The notes beneath the pieces were generated by a model. It did no database searches, was not told where the DNA came from, and saw nothing but the letters and a program-made list of their open reading frames with translations. Positions 23,501-27,785 of a stretch of DNA of 64,000 bases are shown piece by piece. This DNA comes from a virus, in IMG/VR virus record IMGVR_UViG_3300005613_000009, positions 1 to 64,000 of that record; one strand, written 5' to 3'. Each line of letters starts with the position of its first letter. The stretch's first letter is position 1. A program made the translations under genes and the position numbers.

Positions 23501-23664
23501 TCTTTTATTCTTTCAAAACCTTTTTTATCTTTAAAGTCAAATTTTATTTTATCAAACCCTGTTTGAATTTTTTTAACAACACCTATTGCCTTAGTTGAAA
23601 GCTTTTCTAGGTTTTCCGAGGCATCTTTTGTTTCTATAGTAATATTTAAATGTCCATCAGCCAT
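11545..23664 (-). CDS. Giant tape measure protein
   Basis: 4039 residues, directly downstream of the frameshifted chaperone, as expected for a siphovirus tape measure protein. The first ~650 residues are charged and helical. A hydrophobic segment lies at about residues 670-705 (GFAATIFVFQYLARW) and a second at ~1735-1760 (IMPPLAIAMAVLF). Eight 44-residue helical repeats occupy about 1142-1495, and a family of ~80-90-residue repeats about 2460-2990. A proline-rich linker lies near 3205-3225, then repeats around GLLIGIEEN-WRL. The C-terminus (EGGITSGPLSGYPVELHGTE) is typical of tape measure C-termini. At ~0.15 nm per helical residue the full length would span about 600 nm, though not all of it need be helical. 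No muralytic domain was recognised. Confidence 0.93.
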   Translation of the reverse strand: MADGHLNITIETKDASENLEKLSTKAIGVVKKIQTGFDKIKFDFKDKKGFERIKEELKEVLEASQQLMGGFQKLRQVESNAVKAGLLPEYNKKIGKSYIYATEQLKAFEKAYTRLSKMSLTKQQQLSLELKAIATEAERATNAWNKFFNSFIRKVQVATRQVEELKRAQKTLLLPQKSLSVSDMVLIPEKAQSQQLEKTRNAIANIVEQEKAWTSSAKNRIVSLNNANKIEEKELITLKNLHRTKKESQALSKEEWTQSLKNASAINREADQWQNFNKIYSKMSTNRQRTTKETIVDTQKMVNAWTTAGQKRITVLTNTNRAEKKHLVSNREYLKQLAEGANKISKQSNAWDSFSSSFSKMSAKHRQGLEQVNSNTQEMISLDKKRILSLNDLNKIEEKGLIQTKNLHRVQKEGTSICTKLQAEEKNRIALLKQNYTQLGKLSNQTKSYKTFVHQLVEKQMSSNKVMQESVSVNKFAEAGRIELSRGITRLTKQLENGTISQKEYDSTMGQIVQRQKELDTASDKVTKRLNAQTKAEKETVHAHQSNSDKVNKLIKQYDQGNISLKKFTEQMRKYGAENIADKETVKKWEKHGQLIRIATAEMDKFGYSYKKMGKFSKAAFGLNTKEAEDFTRHLKNHQKNIKNMEGAYGRLHGQIIKANKAQQLFNNTFAKISVYMSGFAATIFVFQYLARWASQIVTHFMGWARSLDNLQQHFDLTVKEIKALGEVSRIFGRTTTISAQEAVKALRNYMKAGQSAAEAVESLQEKWEKSESHDKIKSLDDALKMLKNTIGDMNLEFFETYNEQIIEAIEKFKWWVKENEDGLLAIGKSFAELIEKISKVVLFFSDLQEYAKVGKEKTSFLGYLNGIPGLEAFHTILGYILSDHKEINIEIEKELAKQKEALNLENQIKALEATRIRNLGVMIKYSGDEFVVRYQALKKFTNNWVSFHEDLKKANLELYNAYLSHAKSTFAQIYDLRVTSEQKIQDKISSIYNNNEKQILKSQIDKIKKSYIDRLDLVEKYSKSYLLILKRMYKEIEKETKKIDVYKWYELLPEKEQNLPEIKRLKKIEDYTQQVTQEFLKLWGKAYDLDSEAAKKYIKFKVDLWKKEYDDTVKLLEVGMSAEDKAVNKLILEFDKAMKELDKKKLKDAEKFTADKKKLMEKGITSEHKAVYALELAFIAAMKVLDKKKLEDVEKFTADKKKLMEKGITSEYEAIYALELAFTAAMKALDKKKLEDREKFTANKKKLIEKGITSENEAVYALELAFITAMKELDKKKLKDAEKFTADKKKLMEKGITSEYEAVYELELAFIAAMKALDKKKLKDVEKFTADKKKLMEKGITSEHEAIYALELAFIAAMKALDKKKLEDREKFLADRKKLTETGIMAEYKAVYALELVFMAAMKALDKKKLEDREKFITDKKKLIEKGITSEDEAIYALELAFIAAMKELDKKKLEDSEKFIADKKELMEKGITSEYEAIYALELAFTAAMKKLDKKKADSGKKYRNDKLQAMKSLYSDLSKVSGDYYALQKEIIANEYEKYKEALGLKLKANQQYNEQQKKDLALLNEWLAQEQLKIDQDTWKKSGGLFGGVAAYLSEMKNDFKHFYEDIGQLGYESFEMIGDAFEETVVKVLKGDFDDIGDLWNEMLEEMLDDLIKTVAKMIKEWAMMELGNIVFDNESGLLSGLITTASKAAADIAVEQAITKVATDELGTLTLEGISTLSTISGGATAAEGAGLTTGALLAEIMPPLAIAMAVLFTHMKFSESQANHPSELITRSSMKVPEYSSPEYDPNALFEIMLNDLYTINGGWNPADVQNLLAGQIGKQIQAVTDTYNGIFRNISKKSQAELRETFADFDELRLLMSKTANDGARLYSTAALGKFAPNPFDSLNYQSATVPTNQYSTKMVDSFGVKEFDTALQAISKIIGKYFEKYVEEAVSGLKGHDMFEFMTDEIQDAINNADLESFINDIDAFGEAFGENSEKMRKAKIIWDDFNRFIYGEDAVDYTQLEKVTATAQAQLDSFVEKMKEFGKEMTDEEIADKLKSITKDLSEGIDLDELTSPMTTLDKLIASINGQFDAYLEMLEEQGVDLSKITDLEEKRNDAIERQINEFVDFLFETITKTLNSLLNKTSSLEDQLVKVFEAFDEIFKEAGQFTYAKISELLPEAGLDYEGMPKGFEIKDWIGDPSETSEWHTAWKKLKASLKEVSDEAKELNGILEDLASGKTDSAIEHFQNILDALLKPKGNELDFDLLKADMSHQFANDITQINKQIAGLRRDEYGYLIYELKGVGDAASGLAYRLEEFVSEVTDMSNEELVTALGNITGAVETYREKINKTLSGATSKWNLTNEDVAYLNSILTWLDTFEGNITIFEDRLSDLMQSTGSEEEIQRVRDIMADIGVGDFEEAIRYLNDELRDLEDSGTGTAAEIAKLRKEIADMEAATEAFNAMERKQLEVLKAQMGLFGDDYGKNLRIDEISDRYKDAMEHWGLTLEDLPDAFKTMDLDELKAYAKSLGLDWQDVVGDIAFLIEYFEDLADQAQRIEDAKDKIRGIDDNTPDWQKSINKIESRYGLTKGSIDEDYWDQIKAGFLDMDEDELQKMADDFGVSIDQLIADILALSDAFDAADAEAQAFIDAQDKIRGTYDDSPEWQKSINKIEDRYGLTRGSIDEDYWDQIKKGFLNMSQDDLQKMADDFDVPLTQLINDILALSDAFDEAAAETESIIDAQNELLGMGDSWQEKIASMERKLGFQPGDISLDDIANIKEKFLESDTDEVKAWAKSLGMTVDELIAAIFELTDAFDQAGAEINMIRQAQWDLSGKSGWQHELALLEEQLNLEPGDLNMDSFKDIIDRFNESPESVQAWADELNMSVTDLIGYINSIADAFEAKNVEMAAFEEAQWQLSGTEKEGKIARLEDKYGLERGGLSEDWVRALVEQFISDDYDTMLENANRWGVTVSEISEDVLWLADAFEIAGQELETSAEQIRANLEKIREQFDLAAFEKAGGTQAEYTWQKIMDIQGDPNVPSMMLPGDLLEMSELLDVWVQERIAEETSVLQLWQQVADRITSLVDSIDSTIQSIKYSNLNVNLPRSKFEEARSDYATLYAAAQAGDATAIEKFISFASTYLEQAQAEFKSSQAYQDIYAGVMSDLEEMRTALKAGDYDQLIYDELSGIHDDLVLNLDAIESQFETVAQWIEARLAALEQVADPPPIPPPDPDPPEPPEDLDTDIIRAIEHLNEDLMEVMQSLLDYTNDMVGLLIGVEENAWRLNKFLGADYVNWEKLSEAWDFINPTSSAGTDAVEGNGDLMEAMRSLLDYTSDIVGLLIGIEENIWRLNEFLGADYVNWDKLSEAWTFINPTASNGPDAIEGAGGFTFDNDGALEVSGTFGGDFTFDNDGYLKVTLPDGAYDELGMGFGSATPNMRDPISVYGLGLEWLDVSSEVWERNLKELGITGLLSGVLTYVTHLSGIERLNATSVGLLLGILQNTAVLAGYIAGQYQDIGSTAGYFNYPDISDYINSDTWITDTNNFKEDIDGLIETLKFDDSGALEVSGDLTVNFPTELDVNIASSDITLDVNIESSDITFETTTAEDAQELKLWWNIAGLLIGIEENIWRLTDFLGSDYVDFAELSRSWGGFEVPEGYEDINAITGARQFENTTFSNMNNMWLSSGSPYTKTMEQLGPEGLLAGILAFSRHLSGIEDKLGTGDGSTGAYLSSFEFEDHALKTTASVSVDMDETNDILEDIETNTQGADDNTNTLKNGFLDKIQFKDAALKVYVTGGSLDASVNTFGPGDFDLDRLGSTAYYTGLGEKWKDETSNLYNTPIGTLGVLGLLSGILTYVTHLRAIEENTNDLTNLDKLTGENIQGSWYGNNTTDVLMGIANRRDSWSVFGNRYKEDEYDRRIGINTLGVMGWLAIIAAHSQNIDDNTFNLNKKMDITGYKDAEYRLPEFAEGGITSGPLSGYPVELHGTEAVIPLSGGAIPVKFVNDAPAPQQLSDRPIYITLEIDGKPLDAKIKKISDEVRVTVERRPNNNKGRKVYP
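14700..16330 (-). repeat. Second repeat family (~80-90 aa units) in the tape measure gene
   Basis: About six units recur around W-x-K/E, a run such as INKIEDRYGL, then LSDAF. The two closest units are exactly 270 bases apart: the shared anchor TTTGATTTGGTCCCAATAA starts at 15634 and 15904. Outer units are much more diverged, so this family is older than the 132-bp array, with one more recent duplication in its centre. Confidence 0.8.
19179..20240 (-). repeat. Eight 132-bp (44-aa) tandem repeats in the tape measure gene
   Basis: The anchor TATCCA recurs at 19179, 19311, 19443, 19575, 19707, 19839, 19971, 20103 and 20235, exactly 132 bases apart each time. Each unit encodes 44 residues, with a consensus around KKKLEDxEKF, KKLMEKGITSE and ALELAFIAAMK. 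Degenerate half units flank both ends. 44 residues is four 11-residue (hendecad) turns, which suits a long helix or coiled coil. High nucleotide similarity between units points to recent expansion by slippage or unequal recombination. Confidence 0.92.
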
Positions 23665-23694
23665 TTTTTATCTACCATTTGCCCCGTGAAAAGT

Positions 23695-24114
23695 TTATTT
23701 AACCGGCCTTTTTGGAGGCCGTACACCATTTGTCTTTGGCTTATCCTTTTCAGATTCTTTTTTCTGTTTGTCGTGTTGAAGCTTTACAAAATGTTCATCA
23801 ATGAACTGGATCCAGTGGATATATTCCTTGCGTTCTTCATAATTAAATATAAGTTCCTCGTTTAGATAACAGACTATTTCCGAAAAACTGATATAACCAA
23901 TCCCGAACCCCGTTGCCCTTGAATTAGAAAGGGTATGAAATGCTACATAATATGGAACAACATCTTGGAAAAGTTCTGGTTTATCTTGTAAAGCAGGCAA
24001 CAATGTAGCTGTTCTTCCACGTTTTGCTGCCTGCTCATCTCTTTCCTCCTGGAGCTTTAGAAACCATTCGTATTTATCCCCGTATCTATTTTGCCACTCC
24101 AGGAAATCAATTAG
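23695..24114 (-). CDS. Tail assembly chaperone, -1 frameshift extension (gpT-like part)
   Basis: This frame has no convincing start of its own but runs open from the slip site at 24114-24120 to a stop at 23695. It supplies 139 residues that would be fused to the 132-residue product of 24111-24509. It contains FLEWQNRYGDKYEWFLKLQ, then IGYISFSEIVCYLNEEL and EYIHWIQFIDEHF, then a basic Lys/Pro-rich tail. This resembles the T part of siphovirus gpGT-type chaperones. It ends just before the tape measure gene, the protein such chaperones coat during tail assembly. The fused product would be about 271 residues. Confidence 0.85.
   Translation of the reverse strand, partial: LIDFLEWQNRYGDKYEWFLKLQEERDEQAAKRGRTATLLPALQDKPELFQDVVPYYVAFHTLSNSRATGFGIGYISFSEIVCYLNEELIFNYEERKEYIHWIQFIDEHFVKLQHDKQKKESEKDKPKTNGVRPPKRPVK
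24048..24103 (-). other. Stem-loop downstream of the frameshift site
   Basis: On the minus strand a perfect 7-bp pair, CCTGGAG (24103-24097) with CTCCAGG (24054-24048), begins 10 bases after the slip site and closes a 42-base loop. Such stems commonly stimulate frameshifting. The spacer is slightly longer than the usual 5-9 bases. Confidence 0.5.
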
Positions 24115-24509
24115 TTTTTTTCAGTTTCCTTGTCTTCTTCAGCCCTGAATGATTCCATATCATTCGCAAAATCGCTTACATCATCACGGAAGTCGCGGTA
24201 ATCTGTGAGCAATCGAACAGCATTTTCATAAGAATAAGGGACAGGTTTACCATCTTCCTCCAGTCCGGACCAATCCAACAGGATTGATTTTGCCATAGCT
24301 TTGATCAATAGTTTATCTGCGACTTCATCGTTAAGCGATCCACGTCTAAGAGCTTGTTTATGTGGTTTGGTAATCTTCCGAAATGCTTTTTGGTATTGGG
24401 GATTCCCGATCCTCGCTACTTTGACCTTGACTTTTTCTCCAATATCTTGCCAAACACCATCGATTTCCGCGTTCTTGTTTGTGCCAAACATCTTTCTAAT
24501 ATCACCCAT
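24111..24509 (-). CDS. Tail assembly chaperone (gpG-like)
   Basis: 132 residues, highly charged, beginning MGDIRKMFGTNKNAEIDGV and ending KETEKN. It has a good ribosome binding site (AAAGGAG). The position between tail tube and tape measure, the size, and the slippery A AAA AAC at its last codons all fit a lambda gpG-type chaperone. A minority of ribosomes would shift -1 to make the gpGT-like fusion. The 284-base leader upstream holds an unusual structured RNA and a terminator. Confidence 0.88.
   Translation of the reverse strand: MGDIRKMFGTNKNAEIDGVWQDIGEKVKVKVARIGNPQYQKAFRKITKPHKQALRRGSLNDEVADKLLIKAMAKSILLDWSGLEEDGKPVPYSYENAVRLLTDYRDFRDDVSDFANDMESFRAEEDKETEKN
24114..24120 (-). other. Programmed -1 ribosomal frameshift site (A AAA AAC)
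   Basis: In the chaperone frame the last codons read GAA AAA AAC TAA. The heptamer A AAA AAC fits the X XXY YYZ rule for -1 slippage. After slipping, the next codon is CTA and the frame stays open to 23695. The two frames join at exactly the place where siphoviruses make gpG and gpGT. Confidence 0.88.
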
Positions 24510-24530
24510 TTTTTTCTCCTTTTCAGTAAT

Positions 24531-24660
24531 GCTTTAAAAAAGCGATTTATGTTAGCCCCGTTCTTGCGGGTTGGACTGTGGATCAGAATGACGGGGGAAC
24601 ATTTTGATCCAAGCTAACAGGATTTTGAAAATCACAGAGGGAACCTGTTGTCCAACCCGC
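24531..24660 (-). ncRNA. Compact pseudoknotted RNA element in the chaperone leader (unclassified)
   Basis: Minus-strand RNA. An 11-bp perfect stem (GCGGGTTGGAC 24566-24576 with GTCCAACCCGC 24650-24660) encloses two hairpins: AACAGG/CCTGTT (24616-24621 with 24644-24649) and TGGATCA/TGATCCA (24579-24585 with 24605-24611). The loop of the second hairpin holds ACGGGG (24591-24596), complementary to CCCCGT (24556-24561) outside the closing stem. TGTTAGC (24550-24556) is complementary to GCTAACA (24613-24619) inside it. Both contacts would be pseudoknots. A small GCTTT/AAAGC hairpin (24531-24543) follows, just before the chaperone ribosome binding site. The element is GC-rich against AT-rich surroundings. 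A DNA-level mobile element or repeat is an alternative. Confidence 0.6.
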
Positions 24661-24675
24661 GGATTTATTCTCTTT

Positions 24676-24735
24676 CAAAAAAAAAGGCCGAACAAAGCGA
24701 CAATTATCCATCGCATTGATCGGCCTTCATGAGGC
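24676..24735 (-). terminator. Intrinsic terminator overlapped by a small hairpin (element C)
   Basis: On the minus strand AAGGCCGA (24727-24720) pairs with TCGGCCTT (24691-24684), 8 bp, followed by a run of U (A-run 24677-24685 on the plus strand). The loop holds a further GCGA/TCGC hairpin. Immediately 5' is a small hairpin GCCT (24735-24732), loop, AGGC (24726-24723), whose 3' arm is part of the terminator's 5' arm. The two cannot form together. It lies between the tail tube gene and the chaperone/tape measure genes and may tune expression between them. Confidence 0.7.
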
Positions 24736-24793
24736 TCTATGGCCCTACTATTTATGGCCTTATTTAATTGTCAAATAAGCTACAGGTTATTGT

Positions 24794-25975
24794 TTATGCT
24801 GAAAACTTATCGATTTGTATCTGGCAATCAGTGTTTGTATCTCGTTTTGCTCGCCATCCGATATTTTCCATAACATCAGAATTTTGGCCACCTGCATTTA
24901 TAGCATCAGTTTCAATTTCTATTGCAGGAAAAGTATAGACATAACAATTTCCGAGTGAGTCCTCAACAGCAAAGCTAAGCCCGGTTGCAGTTCCAGCAAG
25001 GTATTTATCATACAATGTTGAATCCAGAAAGTAAACATTCATCGTTCCTGTAATTTCGCATGTACCTACACCGATATCCACGTTAGCGATTGAACCAATG
25101 GCTCTTAGCCCACGAACATTATTGTTCAACGAGAATGAAAGTTCAGAGATGTATAAATCCGTATCCTTCGTTGCCAATGACGAAAATGCACCTTCGAATA
25201 TTTCGCCAACATTGCTTGAAGCATTCATAACAGGATTGGAACCAGCAGCATTGTTAGCACCGGATCCACCAGTTGATTGTGCAAGTGTTGCACTTTTTCC
25301 AATAAAATCAAAACTGCCTGTTAAAACACTGTCCGCGGAAGCGGAAATATTCAATGTATTGACGACCATACCTGTGTAATCAAAGAATTGGACGGCATCA
25401 GAATGTTCGCGTTCAAATGTAAAACTTGATTCTGTAACACCATTCCGTATGTAAGATCCTGCAATTACAATAGTCTGAGTTCCAGTGGCTTCCGTAGTAG
25501 GTGGCGATGGCGCTACGGATAGACCGGTTGTAGCTGTAGATGTAATCCTGTAAAGCCGGTTGTTTCCGGAATTTGTGGCTCCTGACACAGAAATCCATTG
25601 ACCAGTTACAAGAGCTGAAAAATTTGTGCTGTTTTCAGCATAAATTCTTCCGGAAGTATTATTGAATCCAATTTCACCACTTCTTGAAATTGTAGATGCT
25701 GTAGACCAACCGCTTGACCATAAAGCCGCTGCAAGCAATGTATCATACTCACTGTATGATAATTCAAAATCAAACCCACCGGAACAACTTGCACCAGTTT
25801 GAATAATGTCTGTAACCTGACGATCATTTCTGATCTCTTCACTTTGTGTATTGGTTATATTGTAAGCAAATGATTCACCTTTGAATCGTAGTTCTGTTAA
25901 TGCAGAAGATGGAGTTTCACCCCAAGTTGTTTCTGCAAGATACGCTAAACCTGTTCTATTTGTATCAGTTGCCAT
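24794..25975 (-). CDS. Major tail tube protein
   Basis: 393 residues, beginning MATDTNRTGLAYLAETTWGE. The N-terminus (LAYLAETTWGETPSSALTEL) and the alternating beta pattern are those of siphovirus tail tube proteins, and it lies just upstream of the chaperone and tape measure genes. The middle (~residues 105-180) may be an inserted beta module (SGRIYAEN, SGNNRLYRITS). Ribosome binding site CAGGAGG lies 9 bases before the ATG. The leader carries a small conserved hairpin containing a sequence complementary to that site (element B), suggesting translational control of this abundant protein. Confidence 0.88.
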   Translation of the reverse strand: MATDTNRTGLAYLAETTWGETPSSALTELRFKGESFAYNITNTQSEEIRNDRQVTDIIQTGASCSGGFDFELSYSEYDTLLAAALWSSGWSTASTISRSGEIGFNNTSGRIYAENSTNFSALVTGQWISVSGATNSGNNRLYRITSTATTGLSVAPSPPTTEATGTQTIVIAGSYIRNGVTESSFTFEREHSDAVQFFDYTGMVVNTLNISASADSVLTGSFDFIGKSATLAQSTGGSGANNAAGSNPVMNASSNVGEIFEGAFSSLATKDTDLYISELSFSLNNNVRGLRAIGSIANVDIGVGTCEITGTMNVYFLDSTLYDKYLAGTATGLSFAVEDSLGNCYVYTFPAIEIETDAINAGGQNSDVMENIGWRAKRDTNTDCQIQIDKFSA

Positions 25976-25983
25976 TTGTTGTT

Positions 25984-26018
25984 CCTCCTGTTAATATTTT
26001 GGTCTTCACAGGAGACTC
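25984..26018 (-). promoter_or_regulatory. Tail tube leader hairpin with anti-Shine-Dalgarno (element B)
   Basis: On the minus strand GTCT (26016-26013), a 7-base loop CCTGTGA and AGAC (26005-26002) form a 4-bp hairpin. CTCCTGT (26014-26008) is exactly complementary to ACAGGAG of the tail tube ribosome binding site (25991-25985), 16 bases downstream. The hairpin and its flanks match element A in front of the capsid gene, but the stem uses U-A where A has C-G, a compensatory change that supports an RNA structure. Confidence 0.6.
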
Positions 26019-26062
26019 ATAGATTAAAAATATAAAATCGAAAGTACTCGTTTTGCGCAAAC

Positions 26063-26476
26063 TTAAAAATATTCATCATATGTGTAGGGAATAATAACAA
26101 TATGCCTAAACCATTCTCCTTCCCTCATTTGGTTCTCTAAATATCCTGCTTGACAAGTTAACCCGTTTGATTGCCAGCCTTGTCCTTTTGAATTCTTAAA
26201 TATTCCAATTGCTGTATCAGCTAAATCATCGCCAACTTTTGCGCCAGTATCGATTGTAGAAGTCATGATATTAATTTCAACAAAACCAATTGATCTAACT
26301 AATGGATGATTGCCCATAGATGCATAACTGGAATCATTAGGGGTAATCTTAAAAGTTACAAAACTTGTTCCAGATACAGGTTCATAATCGACATTTTCCC
26401 ACACAATAGGAGTCCTGGATGCCCATTGATCATTAAATCTTACTTCAAGAAGTGTTCGAATTGCTGATACTGTCAT
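26063..26476 (-). CDS. Tail terminator-like protein (DUF4128/gpU type)
   Basis: 137 residues. The N-terminus (IRTLLEVRFNDQWASRTPI) and the following VTFKITPND and SIGFVEINI strands match the DUF4128/gpU-like tail terminator family as I know it. Such proteins cap the tail tube and join it to the head. The start overlaps the stop of the upstream gp10-like gene by four bases (ATGA), and the gene lies just before the tail tube gene, the canonical order. Confidence 0.75.
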   Translation of the reverse strand: MTVSAIRTLLEVRFNDQWASRTPIVWENVDYEPVSGTSFVTFKITPNDSSYASMGNHPLVRSIGFVEINIMTSTIDTGAKVGDDLADTAIGIFKNSKGQGWQSNGLTCQAGYLENQMREGEWFRHIVIIPYTYDEYF

Positions 26477-26985
26477 AGCCTGTTTTCTCTGTATTTACGT
26501 TGTGCCCTTCGTACAATTGAAGGTAAATACCGACTGAAATACTGCTTTGTTCTTGTAAATGGATAATACCCTTCAGCCCTTGGCCAACCTGTCCCCCATT
26601 CCACATTGAAATTATGAGGCACTTCATTTGTTATAACAAATTTATCATGGACTTTGGCCTGTGATAATTTTGCCTTTAATTGTTTAAGATGAGCTGTACG
26701 TCGTGCATAATTAATCTTTTTACGGTGCATCTTAGAAACAATCGTATAAGGTTCTCTGCTTGGACCATTTATTCCTAACCGGTGACTAAGCATGTACGAC
26801 CCCAAACTATAATCTGGCCGTTTTGATCGACCTTTTGGCTTTCTGTCAGGAGCTGGTGAACAATCTGTTAAATACCTGAAAACACTTGTTGTTACAAATT
26901 TCGAGACAAAAAGAACTTCTTCACCAACCTCTTTTTTAAACTTATCGATTGCAATCTCAAAATCTCTTATGTTTGAAGTTGTCAT
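26473..26985 (-). CDS. HK97 gp10-like tail completion protein
   Basis: 170 residues, basic. The C-terminal half has ITNEVPHNFNVEWGTGWPR, resembling the N-x-VPYA-x-VEYGTG signature of HK97 gp10-like minor tail proteins, which act at the head-tail junction. The N-terminus is a probable long helix (IRDFEIAIDKFKKEVGEEV). It overlaps the genes on both sides by four bases (ATGA), so all three are probably translationally coupled. Confidence 0.8.
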   Translation of the reverse strand: MTTSNIRDFEIAIDKFKKEVGEEVLFVSKFVTTSVFRYLTDCSPAPDRKPKGRSKRPDYSLGSYMLSHRLGINGPSREPYTIVSKMHRKKINYARRTAHLKQLKAKLSQAKVHDKFVITNEVPHNFNVEWGTGWPRAEGYYPFTRTKQYFSRYLPSIVRRAQRKYRENRL

Positions 26986-27149
26986 GTTACATCAACTATC
27001 CCTGTTTTCATGTTTTTGCGTTCAACAATCTTTCGACTTGTGAATTTATTGATTTTTGCGCACCTGGGACATTTGATAACGATTTGCCCTGGATCTCCTA
27101 CACCCAACAACTTATTGCAGTTGTAACAACGATTTTGCTGGTTTAGCAT
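26982..27149 (-). CDS. com: Com-like zinc-ribbon regulator
   Basis: 55 residues from an ATG at 27149, chosen because AAAGGA lies just upstream; an in-frame ATG at 27185 has no such site and overlaps the previous gene. The sequence CYNCNKLLGVGDPG, then IKCPRCAKINKF, with Cys at 8, 11, 27 and 30, matches the Com family of phage Mu. In Mu, Com binds a hairpin in its own mRNA and opens the mom start site. No mom gene is visible in this window. Its place in the head-tail gene run, next to leaders with RNA hairpins, suggests it may act on structural gene mRNAs (inference). Confidence 0.75.
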   Translation of the reverse strand: MLNQQNRCYNCNKLLGVGDPGQIVIKCPRCAKINKFTSRKIVERKNMKTGIVDVT

Positions 27150-27157
27150 AGAATCCT

Positions 27158-27523
27158 TTATGGTTTTCTTGTTTGTAATATCCATAACGCATTAGCCGGA
27201 TCAACTTTTTTATTTACAACATTCCATCGTTTACTATCAGCTTCCATGTAATCATGGTTAGACGGTATTATTGGCAGATTTTCAACAGGGATCATTGCAA
27301 TTTGATCTGTATTTAATATCGTAACGCCATCCACATCTTCAGATTCGTATTCATCGAAAATAACTGAAACGGTATAATTTGTAGCTGATGTTGAAACAGC
27401 ACCCGTTGCAGGGTTATAACTTGCATTTGCAGTAACATGCGTATAGGTTACCGATGTTTTGATATTTCCGGAAACCTCGAATGCCATTTGCGCTGCAGCT
27501 TTAAAAACTTCCTGAAGACCCAT
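27158..27523 (-). CDS. Head-tail joining/closure protein
   Basis: 121 residues. It has a helical N-terminus (LQEVFKAAAQMAFEVSGNI) followed by beta strands and a loop. The pattern IPSNHDYMEADSKRWNVVNKK resembles phage head closure/adaptor proteins, which carry a conserved stretch leading to a W-x-V strand. It sits between the connector gene at 27786 and the gp10-like gene, as in many siphoviruses. Ribosome binding site AGGAA. Confidence 0.65.
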   Translation of the reverse strand: MGLQEVFKAAAQMAFEVSGNIKTSVTYTHVTANASYNPATGAVSTSATNYTVSVIFDEYESEDVDGVTILNTDQIAMIPVENLPIIPSNHDYMEADSKRWNVVNKKVDPANALWILQTRKP

Positions 27524-27528
27524 ATGAA

Positions 27529-27768
27529 TTATTCCTGATGATCTTTCTTGCTAAAAAAACTATATTTAGATTTTTCGATCGGCTCTTCCGGATCATTTTC
27601 AATCGAGTTCTCTTCTTCAATTTCAGGAGCTTCAACTGTATCTGAAACCTCAAATGTCGTAGTTTGAATATACGGTGTGTAAGATGCCTTTCCAGTTTTT
27701 ACTAATTTCTGGCCTTCAACCGCAGTTACTTTCTTGTAAGATCCATCTTCAAAATATACGGTAATCAT
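27529..27768 (-). CDS. Small acidic head-module protein
   Basis: 79 residues, not recognised. The first 35 residues look like a compact beta unit (MITVYFEDGSYKKVTAVEG), followed by a disordered acidic tail rich in Glu and Pro. It has a strong ribosome binding site (AAGGAG) and tight spacing with both neighbours, so it is very likely expressed with the head-tail genes. A short scaffold or accessory role is possible but not shown. Confidence 0.6.
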   Translation of the reverse strand: MITVYFEDGSYKKVTAVEGQKLVKTGKASYTPYIQTTTFEVSDTVEAPEIEEENSIENDPEEPIEKSKYSFFSKKDHQE

Positions 27769-27785
27769 TTGGTTCTCCTTCCTAA

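Noticed and set aside
24551-24618. GTTAGC...GCTAAC arms looking like an integron attC site
   Set aside because: attC sites have AAC at the 5' end and GTT at the 3' end; here the order is reversed on both strands, and no integron cassette is present.
24550-24660. HDV-like or hammerhead self-cleaving ribozyme
   Set aside because: The order of stems does not fit the HDV nested pseudoknot (no P4-type hairpin), and the conserved CUGANGA and GAAA parts of hammerheads are absent. Another class is not excluded.
24582-24710. Open frame of about 42 codons on the minus strand (starting MDNCRFVRPFF) within the structured leader
   Set aside because: No ribosome binding site, and it runs through a terminator stem and the structured RNA; more likely chance.
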